A DNA stretch of 44,736 bases. Origin: Limnobacter sp. GTDB taxonomy: Bacteria > Pseudomonadota > Gammaproteobacteria > Burkholderiales > Burkholderiaceae_B. Where the stretch lies: NCBI GenBank assembly GCA_029866125.1, contig JARWZZ010000018.1, positions 1 to 44,736 of the forward strand. Reading direction: 5' to 3'. Below, one piece after another: positions 8,286 through 16,931 of the stretch. The notes beneath the pieces are model-generated. The model was given only the letters and a program-made list of their open reading frames with translations. It was not told the DNA's origin and did no database searches. The position numbers and the translations under genes were made by a program. Positions within the stretch are counted from its first letter, which is position 1. The number at the start of each line of letters is the position of its first letter.

Positions 8286-8315
8286 TTGCAAAATCAAACA
8301 AACGTTTGATTTAAT
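8286..8315 (+). promoter_or_regulatory. Probable atuC promoter with embedded operator 3
   Basis: AAATCAAAC-AAAC-GTTTGATTT (8291-8312) is a perfect 9-bp inverted repeat with a 4-bp spacer and belongs to the same family as the operators at 2583 and 6733. A candidate -35 (TTGCAA, 8286-8291) and -10 (TTTAAT, 8310-8315) are 18 bases apart and bracket the operator, so a bound repressor would block RNA polymerase. The start codon follows at 8349. Confidence 0.65.
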
Positions 8316-8348
8316 TGTTCGGTATTAAAACCATTTTTAAAGATTGAT

Positions 8349-9977
8349 ATGCCTATTCTTGAATCCGCCATCTCCCAAGGTGCGCCTGCTTTTGAAGTGA
8401 ATGCGCAAGCCATGCAAACCGCTTTGACGGAACTGCGGCAATTGGAGGCGCGGACCCGCGCTGCGTCCTCGAAAGCCGCCCCTTCGTTTGCCAAACGGGG
8501 CCAATTGCTGCCGCGTGACCGGGTGGCGTTGCTGCTGGATGCGGGCAGCCCCTTTTTGGAATTAAGTACCTTGGCTGGGTACATGCAGGATGGACAAAAA
8601 CCAGAGAAAAGCATACCGGGCGGCGGAATTATCGCGGGCTTGGGTTTCATCGAAAACACCTTGTGCATGGTGGTCGCAAGTGACAGTGGAATTGAGGCGG
8701 GTGCTTTGCAGCCTATGGGCATTGAAAAAATGCAGCGGGCACAAGACATTGCTTTGGAAAACCGCCTGCCCTTCGTCAATTTGGGTGAATCTGCGGGTGC
8801 CAACTTGCTGAAATACAAGGTGGAGCATTTTATTTTGGGGGGGGGCAATTTTTATCGCCTCGCCAAATTAAGCGCTGCGGGTTTACCGGTGGTGAATGTG
8901 CTGCATGGTTCGTCTACTGCGGGTGGTGCTTACATTCCAGGCTTGAGTGATTATGTGATTATGGTACGCGAGCGTGCCCGTGCCTTTTTGGCGGGCCCCC
9001 CGCTGCTAAAAGCCGCAACTGGCGAGATTGCGACGGATGAAGAACTGGGCGGCGCGGAAATGCATTGTGGTGTGTCTGGCCTGGGCGAGTATTTGGCTGA
9101 GGATGACCGCCATGCGATTGCATTTGCCCGCGAGTTGATGCGCAAAATTGACTGGAATGCATCCAACCGGAATGTGATGGCCGCATTTGATTTTGATGCA
9201 CCCGCGCCCCGCTATTCGGCGGAGGAATTGATGGGGGTGATGCCACCAGACACGAAAACCCCAGTGGACATGCGTGAGGTGATTGCACGGATTGTGGATG
9301 ACTCGGATTTTTTGGAATTTAAGGCCAGCTATGGCAGCGCCACCTTGTGTGGGCATGCCAAATTGATGGGTGTATCGATTGGAATTATTTCCAACCTAGG
9401 GCCGATTGACACTGCAGGTGCAACCAAGGCCACCCACTTTATTCAAAGTTGCTGCCAAACCCAAACCCCAATTATTTACTTGCAAAACACCACCGGCTAC
9501 ATGGTGGGCAAAGATGCGGAGCAGGGCGGCATTATCAAACATGGCTCTAAGATGATCCAAGCCGTAAGCAATGCCACCGTGCCCCAAATTACATTGTTGT
9601 GTGGTGCCAGTTTTGGTGCGGGCAACTATGGCATGTGTGGTCGCTCATTTGGGCCGAGGTTTGTATTCTCGTGGCCCAACAGCAAAACTGCGGTGATGGG
9701 TGCTGAACAAGCGGCAGGCACCATGGCAACGGTGATGCAGGCCAGCGCGGCGCGCAAAGGGCTTGAAGTGCCGGAGTTTATGCTGGACAACATGCGCAAA
9801 CAAATTATTGACACCTTTGAATCACAAACCAGCGCGTTTTATACCAGTGGTTTATTGCTGGACGACGGGGTGATTGACCCCCGCGACACGCGCAGAGTAT
9901 TGGCATTGGCATTGATGGCTTGCCTGCAACAACAACGCAGTGTGCAGACCATGCAATTTGGTGTGGCACGGCCTTAA
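8349..9977 (+). CDS. atuC: Acyl-CoA carboxylase beta (carboxyltransferase) subunit, AtuC-like
   Basis: A 542-residue carboxyltransferase, the partner of the biotin subunit at 11220-13391, predicted to carboxylate geranyl-CoA or a related 3-methyl-2-enoyl-CoA. The N-terminal crotonase-like half holds GSSTAGGAYIPGLSDY and GPPLLKAATGEIATDEELGG; the C-terminal half holds TGYMVGKDAEQGGIIKHG and GASFGAGNYGMCGR, the oxyanion/acyl-CoA loops of the MCC/GCC family. AtuA and two dehydrogenases nearby favour geranyl-CoA over methylcrotonyl-CoA carboxylase, but sequence alone does not settle the substrate. A run of nine G (8837-8845) lies in the coding region. First gene of an operon. Confidence 0.85.
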   Translation: MPILESAISQGAPAFEVNAQAMQTALTELRQLEARTRAASSKAAPSFAKRGQLLPRDRVALLLDAGSPFLELSTLAGYMQDGQKPEKSIPGGGIIAGLGFIENTLCMVVASDSGIEAGALQPMGIEKMQRAQDIALENRLPFVNLGESAGANLLKYKVEHFILGGGNFYRLAKLSAAGLPVVNVLHGSSTAGGAYIPGLSDYVIMVRERARAFLAGPPLLKAATGEIATDEELGGAEMHCGVSGLGEYLAEDDRHAIAFARELMRKIDWNASNRNVMAAFDFDAPAPRYSAEELMGVMPPDTKTPVDMREVIARIVDDSDFLEFKASYGSATLCGHAKLMGVSIGIISNLGPIDTAGATKATHFIQSCCQTQTPIIYLQNTTGYMVGKDAEQGGIIKHGSKMIQAVSNATVPQITLLCGASFGAGNYGMCGRSFGPRFVFSWPNSKTAVMGAEQAAGTMATVMQASAARKGLEVPEFMLDNMRKQIIDTFESQTSAFYTSGLLLDDGVIDPRDTRRVLALALMACLQQQRSVQTMQFGVARP

Positions 9978-9997
9978 AAATTCTGGAGAGAGACGAA

Positions 9998-11161
9998 ATG
10001 AAAATTACCCAAGAACACAAAGAACTGCAGCGCACGATTGAGCGTTTTATTGACAAAGAAATCAACCCGTTTGTGCCGGAGTGGGAAAGGGAGCAAATGT
10101 TCCCGGCCCATGAGGTGTTTAAAAAAATGGGCGATTTGGGTTTGCTGGGTTTGTCCAAACCCGAAGCGTTTGGTGGCATGGGGCTGGACTACAGCTATTC
10201 CGTAATTGCTGCTGAAGCCTTGGGCCGTATTCACTGCGGTGGTGTGCCCATGGCCATTGGTGTGCAAACCGACATGGCCACACCAGCTTTGGCGCGCTTC
10301 GGGTCGGATGAACTGCGCAAGGAGTTTTTGGCCCCCGCAATTGCTGGCGACATGGTGGCGTGTATTGGTGTGTCAGAGCCCGCAGCTGGGTCGGACGTGG
10401 CACAAATTAAAACCACAGCCCGCAAAGATGGTAGTGATTACATCATCAACGGCAGCAAAATGTGGATTACAAACAGCTTGCAAGCCGACTGGATTTGCCT
10501 GTTAGCCAACACCAGCGATGGCAAGCCGCACCAAAACAAAAGCCTGATTATTGTGCCGATGAAAACCCCGGGCATTAGCATCGAGAAGAAGATTCACAAG
10601 ATTGGCATGTGGTCGTCAGACACGGGCCTCATTCACTTTGACAATGTGCGCGTGCCCCAGCGTAACTTAATTGGTATGGAAGGCGCAGGCTTCATGTACC
10701 AGATGATTCAATTCCAGGAAGAGCGTTTGTACGGCGCTGCCAACAGCCTGATGGGCATGACCCATGTGCTGGACGAAACCATCAATTACACACGTCAGCG
10801 CCAGTTGTTTGGCAGCACTGTGTTGGACCAGCAGGTGGTGCATTTCACTTTGGCTGAGCTGAAAACTGAAATTGAATCCCTTCGTAGTTTGGTGTACCGC
10901 GCAACCCAGCTGTATGTGGATGGTGGCGAGGTGACTGAGTTGGCCAGTATGTGCAAATTGAAGTCTGGCCGCCTGATGCGTGAAGTGGCTGACAAATGCC
11001 TGCAGTTTTGGGGTGGCATGGGCTTTACTTGGGAAAACCCAGCCTCGCAGTTGTACCGCGATGGCCGCCTGATCTCGATTGGTGGTGGTGCGGATGAGGT
11101 GATGTTGAGCATCATTTGTAAACTGATGGGTATTTTGCCCGGCAAGAAAAAGCCTGCGTGA
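9998..11161 (+). CDS. atuD: Acyl-CoA dehydrogenase, AtuD-like (first copy)
   Basis: 387 residues from ATG 9998, placed behind GGAGAGAGACGA; the longer frame from 9920 overlaps atuC and is rejected. Flavoenzyme of the ACAD family that would introduce the 2,3-double bond into citronellyl-CoA or a related branched acyl-CoA. Visible family motifs are ACIGVSEPAAGSDVA (substrate/FAD loop), MWITNSLQADW, the RQRQLFGS segment and QFWGGMGFTWENPASQLYRDGR near the C-terminus. It is 20 bases after atuC and just before the biotin subunit. The second dehydrogenase at 13480 is a diverged paralogue. Confidence 0.87.
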   Translation: MKITQEHKELQRTIERFIDKEINPFVPEWEREQMFPAHEVFKKMGDLGLLGLSKPEAFGGMGLDYSYSVIAAEALGRIHCGGVPMAIGVQTDMATPALARFGSDELRKEFLAPAIAGDMVACIGVSEPAAGSDVAQIKTTARKDGSDYIINGSKMWITNSLQADWICLLANTSDGKPHQNKSLIIVPMKTPGISIEKKIHKIGMWSSDTGLIHFDNVRVPQRNLIGMEGAGFMYQMIQFQEERLYGAANSLMGMTHVLDETINYTRQRQLFGSTVLDQQVVHFTLAELKTEIESLRSLVYRATQLYVDGGEVTELASMCKLKSGRLMREVADKCLQFWGGMGFTWENPASQLYRDGRLISIGGGADEVMLSIICKLMGILPGKKKPA

Positions 11162-11219
11162 GTGCGTGCATCAATTGACTAATCACTTTGAGGCTCAAAG
11201 CGTGAGCTTGGAAAAAGAA

Positions 11220-13391
11220 ATGCAGGCTACTAAGTTGGGGCTCGAAATTAAGCCCATCCGTAAGTTATTGATTGCCAACCGCAATGAAATTGCTGTGCGA
11301 ATTATTAAGGCTGCACAAGCCTTGGGCATTCGCACGGTCGCAGTTTATTCGGAAGCCGACCGGCAAGCCATGCATGTGGGAATGGCAGATGAATCATATT
11401 GCATTGGGGGTGCAGCGTCGCTGGATTCCTACTTGCGAATTGATGCGCTGATCGATGCCGCCAAGCGAAGCGGTGCCGATGCAATACACCCCGGTTATGG
11501 TTTTGTATCTGAAAACCCTTTACTGCCCCGCGCCTGCGCACAGGCGGGAATTATTTTGGTAGGGCCAGATGAGCAAGCCATGGCCGATATGGCCGACAAG
11601 GCACAAGCCAAGGCCATCGCTGAAAAGGCGGGGTTGCCTTGTATTCCCGGCTATAACCAGCCGGGTGCTGATTTGAATGCACTGATGAAAGCTGCCGAGA
11701 ACATCGGCTACCCGGTGATGATTAAGGCATTGGCGGGTGGTGGTGGCCGGGGCATGCGTTTGGTGCAGCACGCCGGGGATTTTGCATCCCAGCTGTTGTC
11801 TGCCCAAAATGAGGCGCGCAATGCATTCAATGACGACAGGGTGATGCTTGAAAAGGCCATTTTGAATCCACGTCATGTGGAAATTCAAGTGTTGGCCGAC
11901 CGTTATGGGCATGGCATTCACTTGGGTGAACGTGATTGCACAGTGCAGCGCCGCCACCAAAAAATTGTGGAAGAAGCACCCAGCCCTGCTGTGAATACAG
12001 AGCTGCGCGCCCAAATGGGTGCCGCAGCATTGAAACTGGTTAGCGCCACAGGCTACATAGGTGCGGGTACTGTCGAGTTTTTGCTGGACGAGCGGGGCGA
12101 GTTTTATTTCATAGAAATGAACACCCGCCTGCAAGTGGAGCATGGCGTCACCGAGTTGATTACAGGCTTAGACCTTGTGCAATGGCAACTGCGGATTGCA
12201 GGCGGTGAGCCGCTCAGTTTGCAGCAAACGGATGTGCAATTTAACGGCCATGCAATACAAGGCCGCTTGTGCGCCGAAGACCCAGCCAAGGATTTTATGC
12301 CGCAAACTGGCCCAGTGCTGGACTGGCAAGTGCCACAAGGCAAGCACATTCGGGTGGATCACGCCTTGAGCCCCGGTGGTGAGGTGAGCCCTTGGTATGA
12401 CAGCATGTTGGCCAAGGTGATGGTGCATGCGCCTACTCGGCAGCAAGCCTGCATGGCTTTGGCCGATGCATTTTCTCGCACTGTATTGGTGGGCTTTGAA
12501 CACAACGCACAGTATTTACAGCGGATTGCTGAGCATGAAGTATTCCAGAGTGGGAAATTCAGCACCGGATTTTTGGGCGAGTATGGCCCCACTTTGCTTG
12601 CGGGCGATCGTCTTGAAAACTCGCTGATTGACGGCTCTACCCATGAAGAGTTGCTGGCGGTTTCTGTGTTCTTGACTCAAGAGCCAAGGGCTTGTGAGGC
12701 CCTGGCCCAATCAAGCAATAAACCCGCTTGGCCTTCTGCTATGACGGGCTTTTCCAGTACGCAGGCCTTGATGCGCCCAGTCCGGCTGTTGATCGCAGGC
12801 CAAGCCAAGCCAATTGAGCTGAATGTAAGCTCGATCAATGCAGACCGGGCACTTGGCCAAACAGGCAAGTGCTTTGCAGTTCAAGCCCCAATCAACCTGA
12901 GTAAGCCCAAAGCTGAAGTGACTGCTGATGCGCCTGCAGTTACAACACCACCCGTGCATCACATTACGGATTGGCAGGCTCAGCGCCACAGCAAGGCAGG
13001 GTTGGACGTGGTTAAAGTGCGGTGTTTCATCGATGGTGTTTCCCGCCAAATGACTTTGTATATGGACAACAAAGGCGTGTGGGTGAAATCACACCTGAAT
13101 GCCCGAGCCATTTGGGTTGAAGACCACAGCCATCAATCAGACGCTGCAGCAGGTGAAGGCCAGTTCCAGCCGAATGTAAAAAGCCCGATGAATGGCAAGC
13201 TGACACGCATTGATGTGCAAGTGGGCCAAACCGTGAAAGCAGGCGATGTACTGGCATGCCTAGAAGCCATGAAAATGGAGCATCGCATTACCGCAAAAAG
13301 TGATGCGGTTGTGGATGTGATTCAGGCAGTTGCAGGCGCGCAAATGGGTGTGGGTCAAATTATTTTGACGCTTAGGAAGCTCGGTGATTGA
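11220..13391 (+). CDS. atuF: Acyl-CoA carboxylase alpha (biotin carboxylase/BCCP) subunit, AtuF-like
   Basis: 723 residues from ATG 11220, preceded by GGAAAAAG; GTG 11202 or 11166 would add 6 or 18 residues. It carboxylates its own biotin with ATP and bicarbonate for the AtuC-like subunit. In order: biotin-carboxylase N-terminal domain (KLLIANRNEIAVRI), ATP-grasp domain (ALAGGGGRGMR, RDCTVQRRHQK, FIEMNTRLQVEH), BC C-terminal domain, a variable BT-type linker, and a C-terminal biotinyl domain with EAMKMEH (biotin Lys685). The stop codon is the first base triplet of a 13-bp tandem repeat array. Assignment as geranyl-CoA rather than methylcrotonyl-CoA carboxylase rests on context. Confidence 0.87.
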   Translation: MQATKLGLEIKPIRKLLIANRNEIAVRIIKAAQALGIRTVAVYSEADRQAMHVGMADESYCIGGAASLDSYLRIDALIDAAKRSGADAIHPGYGFVSENPLLPRACAQAGIILVGPDEQAMADMADKAQAKAIAEKAGLPCIPGYNQPGADLNALMKAAENIGYPVMIKALAGGGGRGMRLVQHAGDFASQLLSAQNEARNAFNDDRVMLEKAILNPRHVEIQVLADRYGHGIHLGERDCTVQRRHQKIVEEAPSPAVNTELRAQMGAAALKLVSATGYIGAGTVEFLLDERGEFYFIEMNTRLQVEHGVTELITGLDLVQWQLRIAGGEPLSLQQTDVQFNGHAIQGRLCAEDPAKDFMPQTGPVLDWQVPQGKHIRVDHALSPGGEVSPWYDSMLAKVMVHAPTRQQACMALADAFSRTVLVGFEHNAQYLQRIAEHEVFQSGKFSTGFLGEYGPTLLAGDRLENSLIDGSTHEELLAVSVFLTQEPRACEALAQSSNKPAWPSAMTGFSSTQALMRPVRLLIAGQAKPIELNVSSINADRALGQTGKCFAVQAPINLSKPKAEVTADAPAVTTPPVHHITDWQAQRHSKAGLDVVKVRCFIDGVSRQMTLYMDNKGVWVKSHLNARAIWVEDHSHQSDAAAGEGQFQPNVKSPMNGKLTRIDVQVGQTVKAGDVLACLEAMKMEHRITAKSDAVVDVIQAVAGAQMGVGQIILTLRKLGD

Positions 13392-13453
13392 GCTTAATAA
13401 GTGAGCTTAATAAGCAAGCTTAATAGATAAGCTCAAGCAGTGAGCCCAACTAA
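13389..13453. repeat. Five degenerate 13-bp tandem repeats at the atuF stop
   Basis: Successive units read TGAGCTTAATAAG twice, then CAAGCTTAATAGA, TAAGCTCAAGCAG and TGAGCCCAACTAA. The first unit begins with the atuF stop codon. The same TTAATAAG-type 13-bp unit recurs at 32819-32922 after another gene. Confidence 0.85.
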
Positions 13454-13479
13454 TAAACCAAAAAAATGAGAGTGCCAGT

Positions 13480-14622
13480 ATGGAAGACTTTTTCCGCAGT
13501 GTAGAGCGTTTTGTCAACGACAAGATCAAGCCTCACATCAATGAATGGGACGAAGCGGGCGCATTCCCGATCGAGCTATACAGGCAGGCTGGTGAACTGG
13601 GTTTGCTGGGGCTGGGCTACCCGGAAGAATATGGCGGCTTTGAATGCACACTTGCTGAACGCCTGCGATTGTCCAACCTGATTTGCGAAGCCGGGTCTGG
13701 CGGATTGTTGGCGGGTTTGTTCTCGCACAACATTGGCTTGCCACCACTTTTGAATCACGGAAGCGAAGAGTTGGTGGGCAAACTTGCCCCTGGAATATTA
13801 AAGGGGGAGTTGATCAGCGCCTTGGCCATTACCGAGCCAACCGGTGGGTCTGACGTGGCCAACTTGAAAACAACAGCCGACTTGGTGATGGTGGACGGCA
13901 AGCCGCATTACAAAGTCAATGGCGAGAAGGTGTTCATTACCAGCGGTGTGCGCGCCGATTGGTTGACCACTGCTGTGCGCACTGCATCACACTCAGAGGC
14001 GCCGGGTGCCAAAGGCATATCCGTGTTGATGATTCCCGGCAACGCCAAAGGCGTGCAACGCACCCACCTGAAAAAAACAGGTTGGTGGATGAGTGACACC
14101 GCGTCCATTTACTTTGAGGATGTGCTGGTGCCCGCTGAAAACTTAGTGGGTAAAGAAGGCAAAGGTTTTCGCATCATCATGGAAAATTTCAACACCGAGC
14201 GTTTGATGCTGGCCGGAGGCTCCGTCTGTTTTGCCAAGGTATGCCTGAAGGAGGCTTTGGACTGGGCGCAAAATCGCCAAACCTTTGGCAAGCGTTTGCT
14301 GGACCATCAAGTGATTGCCCACAAATTGGCTGACATGCGTATGAAAATACGCGCCACCGAAGCTTGGTTTGACGAAACCGTGGCCAAGATTGACCGGGGC
14401 GAGATTAGCCAAGAATTGGTGGCAGACATTTGCTTACTGAAAAACCAAGCCACCACCACGCTGCAACATTGTGCGAATGAGGCAGTGCAAATACTTGGTG
14501 GTATGGGCTTTATGCGTGGCTCAAGCGCAGAGAGAATTTACCGGGAGGTCAAAGTGATGTGCATCGGTGGCGGGGCCGAGGAAATCATGAAGGATTTGGC
14601 CGTTCGACAGCTGTCTTGGTAG
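13480..14622 (+). CDS. Acyl-CoA dehydrogenase, AtuD-like (second copy)
   Basis: A 380-residue ACAD-family flavoenzyme with GAGAG upstream of ATG 13480. Motifs include LAITEPTGGSDVANLKTTA, VNGEKVFITSGVRADW, NRQTFGKRL and AVQILGGMGFMRGSSAERIYREVK. It probably oxidises a branched acyl-CoA in the same pathway as the first copy; which enzyme takes citronellyl-CoA and which a later intermediate is not visible. It is the last gene of the atuC operon, separated from atuF by 88 bases that contain the tandem repeats. No terminator hairpin is evident directly after it. Confidence 0.87.
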   Translation: MEDFFRSVERFVNDKIKPHINEWDEAGAFPIELYRQAGELGLLGLGYPEEYGGFECTLAERLRLSNLICEAGSGGLLAGLFSHNIGLPPLLNHGSEELVGKLAPGILKGELISALAITEPTGGSDVANLKTTADLVMVDGKPHYKVNGEKVFITSGVRADWLTTAVRTASHSEAPGAKGISVLMIPGNAKGVQRTHLKKTGWWMSDTASIYFEDVLVPAENLVGKEGKGFRIIMENFNTERLMLAGGSVCFAKVCLKEALDWAQNRQTFGKRLLDHQVIAHKLADMRMKIRATEAWFDETVAKIDRGEISQELVADICLLKNQATTTLQHCANEAVQILGGMGFMRGSSAERIYREVKVMCIGGGAEEIMKDLAVRQLSW

Positions 14623-14920
14623 AGACTAGAGCATTTTCTCTTTTGATTTGATATCGACCGTACCTCTAAATGGGTATAATCCATGCCCGTAGACCTATCG
14701 CTGTAAAAGAGTTGGCCATCTGAGTCGCAATCATACAAAGCCAGCCTGCCAAGCGGTTTAAGCAATCGACCTGAATCTGTATGGGTAATGCTTACAAGAA
14801 CCGTAAACAATTGTTAAATAATGCATTTTCTTTGCATCCAATTCCAGTTGCTTGTCAGTAAAACTCTCACACAACGCAAATACGCGTCTGCAAATATCAA
14901 TCATTGTCGGAGAATGAATC
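14623..14920. other. Intergenic region without a firm gene
   Basis: 298 bases between the second AtuD-like gene and the repeat protein. The minus strand carries an open frame (TTG 14810 down to 14538) whose middle reads like ordinary protein (GRLALYDCDSDGQLFYSDRS), but it runs into the 3' end of the dehydrogenase and has no clear ribosome site. It may be a remnant or a small gene. Nothing else stands out. Confidence 0.35.
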
Positions 14921-16792
14921 GTGTCAAACGTAACTGGAACAGTACGCAGCGTGCTGGGAGATGTAAAAATCCTGCGCGCCAACGGAGAAGAAGCCATCCT
15001 GAAAGAGGGTGACATCATCGCAGCAGGCGACACCGTGAAAACGGGCGCAGATGCCTCTGCTTACCTAGAATTTCCACCCTCAGCCGAAGGTCAAACCGCT
15101 GCTGAAGGTGTTTTGCAACCCGGCTCGTCCGCCACGCTAGTCGCCACTGCCAACGGTGCAGAATTGAACGTGACTGAAGGCGAGTTTGAGCTTGTGTCTG
15201 AAGGCGAAAACCAATCCGTAGCAGTTGCCGGTGCATCTGGCGGCATGTTCGGCCTGTTTGGTGCCAGCTTGTTGGGTGGCGGCGGTGCCATGTTGGCTGG
15301 TGCAGCAGCAGGCGCTGGTTTGTTGCTGGCCGCCAATAACGACGACGATGATGCTCCAAGCGATGGCCCAACAGCCGCCGCTGGTGTACCAGGCCCAATC
15401 CAAACAGTTGCAGACACGGTAGGCCCAGCAGGCCCAACCGTATCCAACGCCTACACCGAACTGGATTCCGTAACCAACGTGGTTAGCAAGCCCGTGGATG
15501 CACTGAGCCCCGCCACAGATGCGGCAGAGCCAATAACAGAAGAGTTGGCCCCAGTGGTTGACGCTGCAGCCCCAATTCTTGACCCTGTGAATACGGCAGC
15601 GAACGACGCATTGGTTGGCTTGGCCCCAGTGACAGAATCTTTAGACGCAAACTTGACTCCTGTCACTTCTGGTTTGGCAGCAGCACTGAGCCCAGTGACT
15701 GATGTGCTGGCCGGTACAGAAGGCGGAATGGTTACCGCAGCTGCAGACACACTGCCAGTGAACTTGCGCGTGATTGCAGAAAACTTGGCGATGGGCCTTG
15801 ATCAAGCGGCCCCACCTTTGGCCGATGCTGTGGCACAAATTGTTGCTGCGCTGGAACCCGCCCTTGGACCCTTGGAAGATGGCTTGACCCAACTTGCAGA
15901 TGCCTTGGCACCTTTGTTTGATGGTTTGAAGCAGGGCACGGACGCGTTGCCCATGCTGAGCCAGCCTTTGGCCGATGGTTTGAACCAGCTGTTTGATGCA
16001 GCACAACCCCTGCTTGGCCCATTGGCCGATGCTTTGAATGGTGGACTTCCGGTAGGTGGCGACACAGGCGGCGGTGCGGGCGGTGGTGAAACTGCTGGCC
16101 CAACAGGTACGCCTTTGGACATGGTACTGGCCCCAGTGTTGGATGCCACAGCCGGTACACCGCTGGAAATGGTAACAGACCCAATTGTTAGCGCATTGTC
16201 AGGCGGATTGCCCACAGGTGGTGATTCGGGCGGCGGTGCTGCCGAAGGCCCCACAGGTACGCCTTTGGACATGGTACTGGCCCCAGTGTTGGATGCCACA
16301 GCAGGTACACCGTTGGAAATGGTAACTGACCCAATCGTTAGCGCATTGTCAGGCGGATTGCCCACAGGTGGTGGTGCTGCTACTGATGGCCCCACAGGTA
16401 CGCCTTTGGATATGGTGCTGGCCCCAGTATTGGATGCCACAGCAGGTACACCGTTGGAAATGGTAACTGACCCAATCGTTAGTGCATTGTCAGGTGGATT
16501 GCCCACAGGCGGCGGTGCTGCTACTGATGGCCCCACAGGTACGCCTTTGGACATGGTACTGGCCCCAGTATTAGATGCCACAGCTGGTACACCGCTGGAG
16601 ATGGTCACTGAGCCTTTGATCGCAGCAATTTCTGGTGACTCCACCGGCGGTGCTTCAGAAGGCCCCACAGGTACACCGTTGGACAGCCTGCTTGCCATGC
16701 TGGACCCATCCACTTTGCCAATCAGCTCAGGTGCTTTGCCACCGGAGTTGGCTGGCCCTCTGGAACCTCTGCTGAGCCAGTTGCCTGTTTAA
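14921..16792 (+). CDS. Repeat-rich surface-type protein with FecR-like/retention-module N-terminus
   Basis: 623 residues from GTG 14921 with GGAG upstream. Residues 1-95 form a FecR-like beta domain (GTVRSVLGDVKILRANGEE, then DTVKTGADASAYLEF) like the N-terminal retention modules of large type I-secreted adhesins. A Gly-rich hydrophobic segment ending in NNDDDD (about 107-146) follows, as in Bap/LapA-type proteins. Residues 150-390 are degenerate Leu/Ala/Pro/Asp repeats (LAPVxD). Then come four ~44-50-residue near-identical repeats containing GPTGTPLDMVLAPVLDATAG, and a partial fifth. There is no signal peptide and no RTX motif or obvious type I secretion signal. A cell-surface role is inference. 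Confidence 0.7.
   Translation: MSNVTGTVRSVLGDVKILRANGEEAILKEGDIIAAGDTVKTGADASAYLEFPPSAEGQTAAEGVLQPGSSATLVATANGAELNVTEGEFELVSEGENQSVAVAGASGGMFGLFGASLLGGGGAMLAGAAAGAGLLLAANNDDDDAPSDGPTAAAGVPGPIQTVADTVGPAGPTVSNAYTELDSVTNVVSKPVDALSPATDAAEPITEELAPVVDAAAPILDPVNTAANDALVGLAPVTESLDANLTPVTSGLAAALSPVTDVLAGTEGGMVTAAADTLPVNLRVIAENLAMGLDQAAPPLADAVAQIVAALEPALGPLEDGLTQLADALAPLFDGLKQGTDALPMLSQPLADGLNQLFDAAQPLLGPLADALNGGLPVGGDTGGGAGGGETAGPTGTPLDMVLAPVLDATAGTPLEMVTDPIVSALSGGLPTGGDSGGGAAEGPTGTPLDMVLAPVLDATAGTPLEMVTDPIVSALSGGLPTGGGAATDGPTGTPLDMVLAPVLDATAGTPLEMVTDPIVSALSGGLPTGGGAATDGPTGTPLDMVLAPVLDATAGTPLEMVTEPLIAAISGDSTGGASEGPTGTPLDSLLAMLDPSTLPISSGALPPELAGPLEPLLSQLPV
16101..16690 (+). repeat. Tandem ~132-150 bp coding repeats
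   Basis: ACAGGTACGCCTTTGGA or a close variant starts near 16104, 16254, 16395, 16534 and 16667. Units of about 132-150 bp encode GPTGTPLDM...PIVSALSGGLPTGG. Near-identical DNA points to recent expansion or gene conversion. Confidence 0.9.
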
Positions 16793-16886
16793 TGCAAGTT
16801 TAACGAGTACTGAACGGGTGTTGTTCTACCCACAAGTAATCGCAAGGTAAGTCTTCAGGGGGACTCCGACCCCTCCTGATGTACCC

Positions 16887-16917
16887 AAAGCGCTCCCCTC
16901 AAAAGGAGCGCTTTTTT
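16887..16917. terminator. Intrinsic terminator
   Basis: AAAGCGCTCC and GGAGCGCTTT form a 10-bp perfect stem around an 8-base loop, followed by TTTTTT. It ends the repeat-protein transcript. The complementary A-run also allows it to act on the convergent minus-strand gene. Confidence 0.9.
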
Positions 16918-16931
16918 CATTCTTTCACTGT

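Noticed and set aside
13389..13453. CRISPR array
   Set aside because: The units are 13 bp, contiguous and without spacers.
14538..14810. Small minus-strand protein in the gap after the second AtuD-like gene
   Set aside because: It looks partly protein-like but starts at TTG without a ribosome site and overlaps a real gene; noted only in the intergenic entry.
15802..16713. Minus-strand 303-aa repetitive frame
   Set aside because: Shadow of the coding repeats of the surface-type protein; the repeat DNA opens several frames at once.
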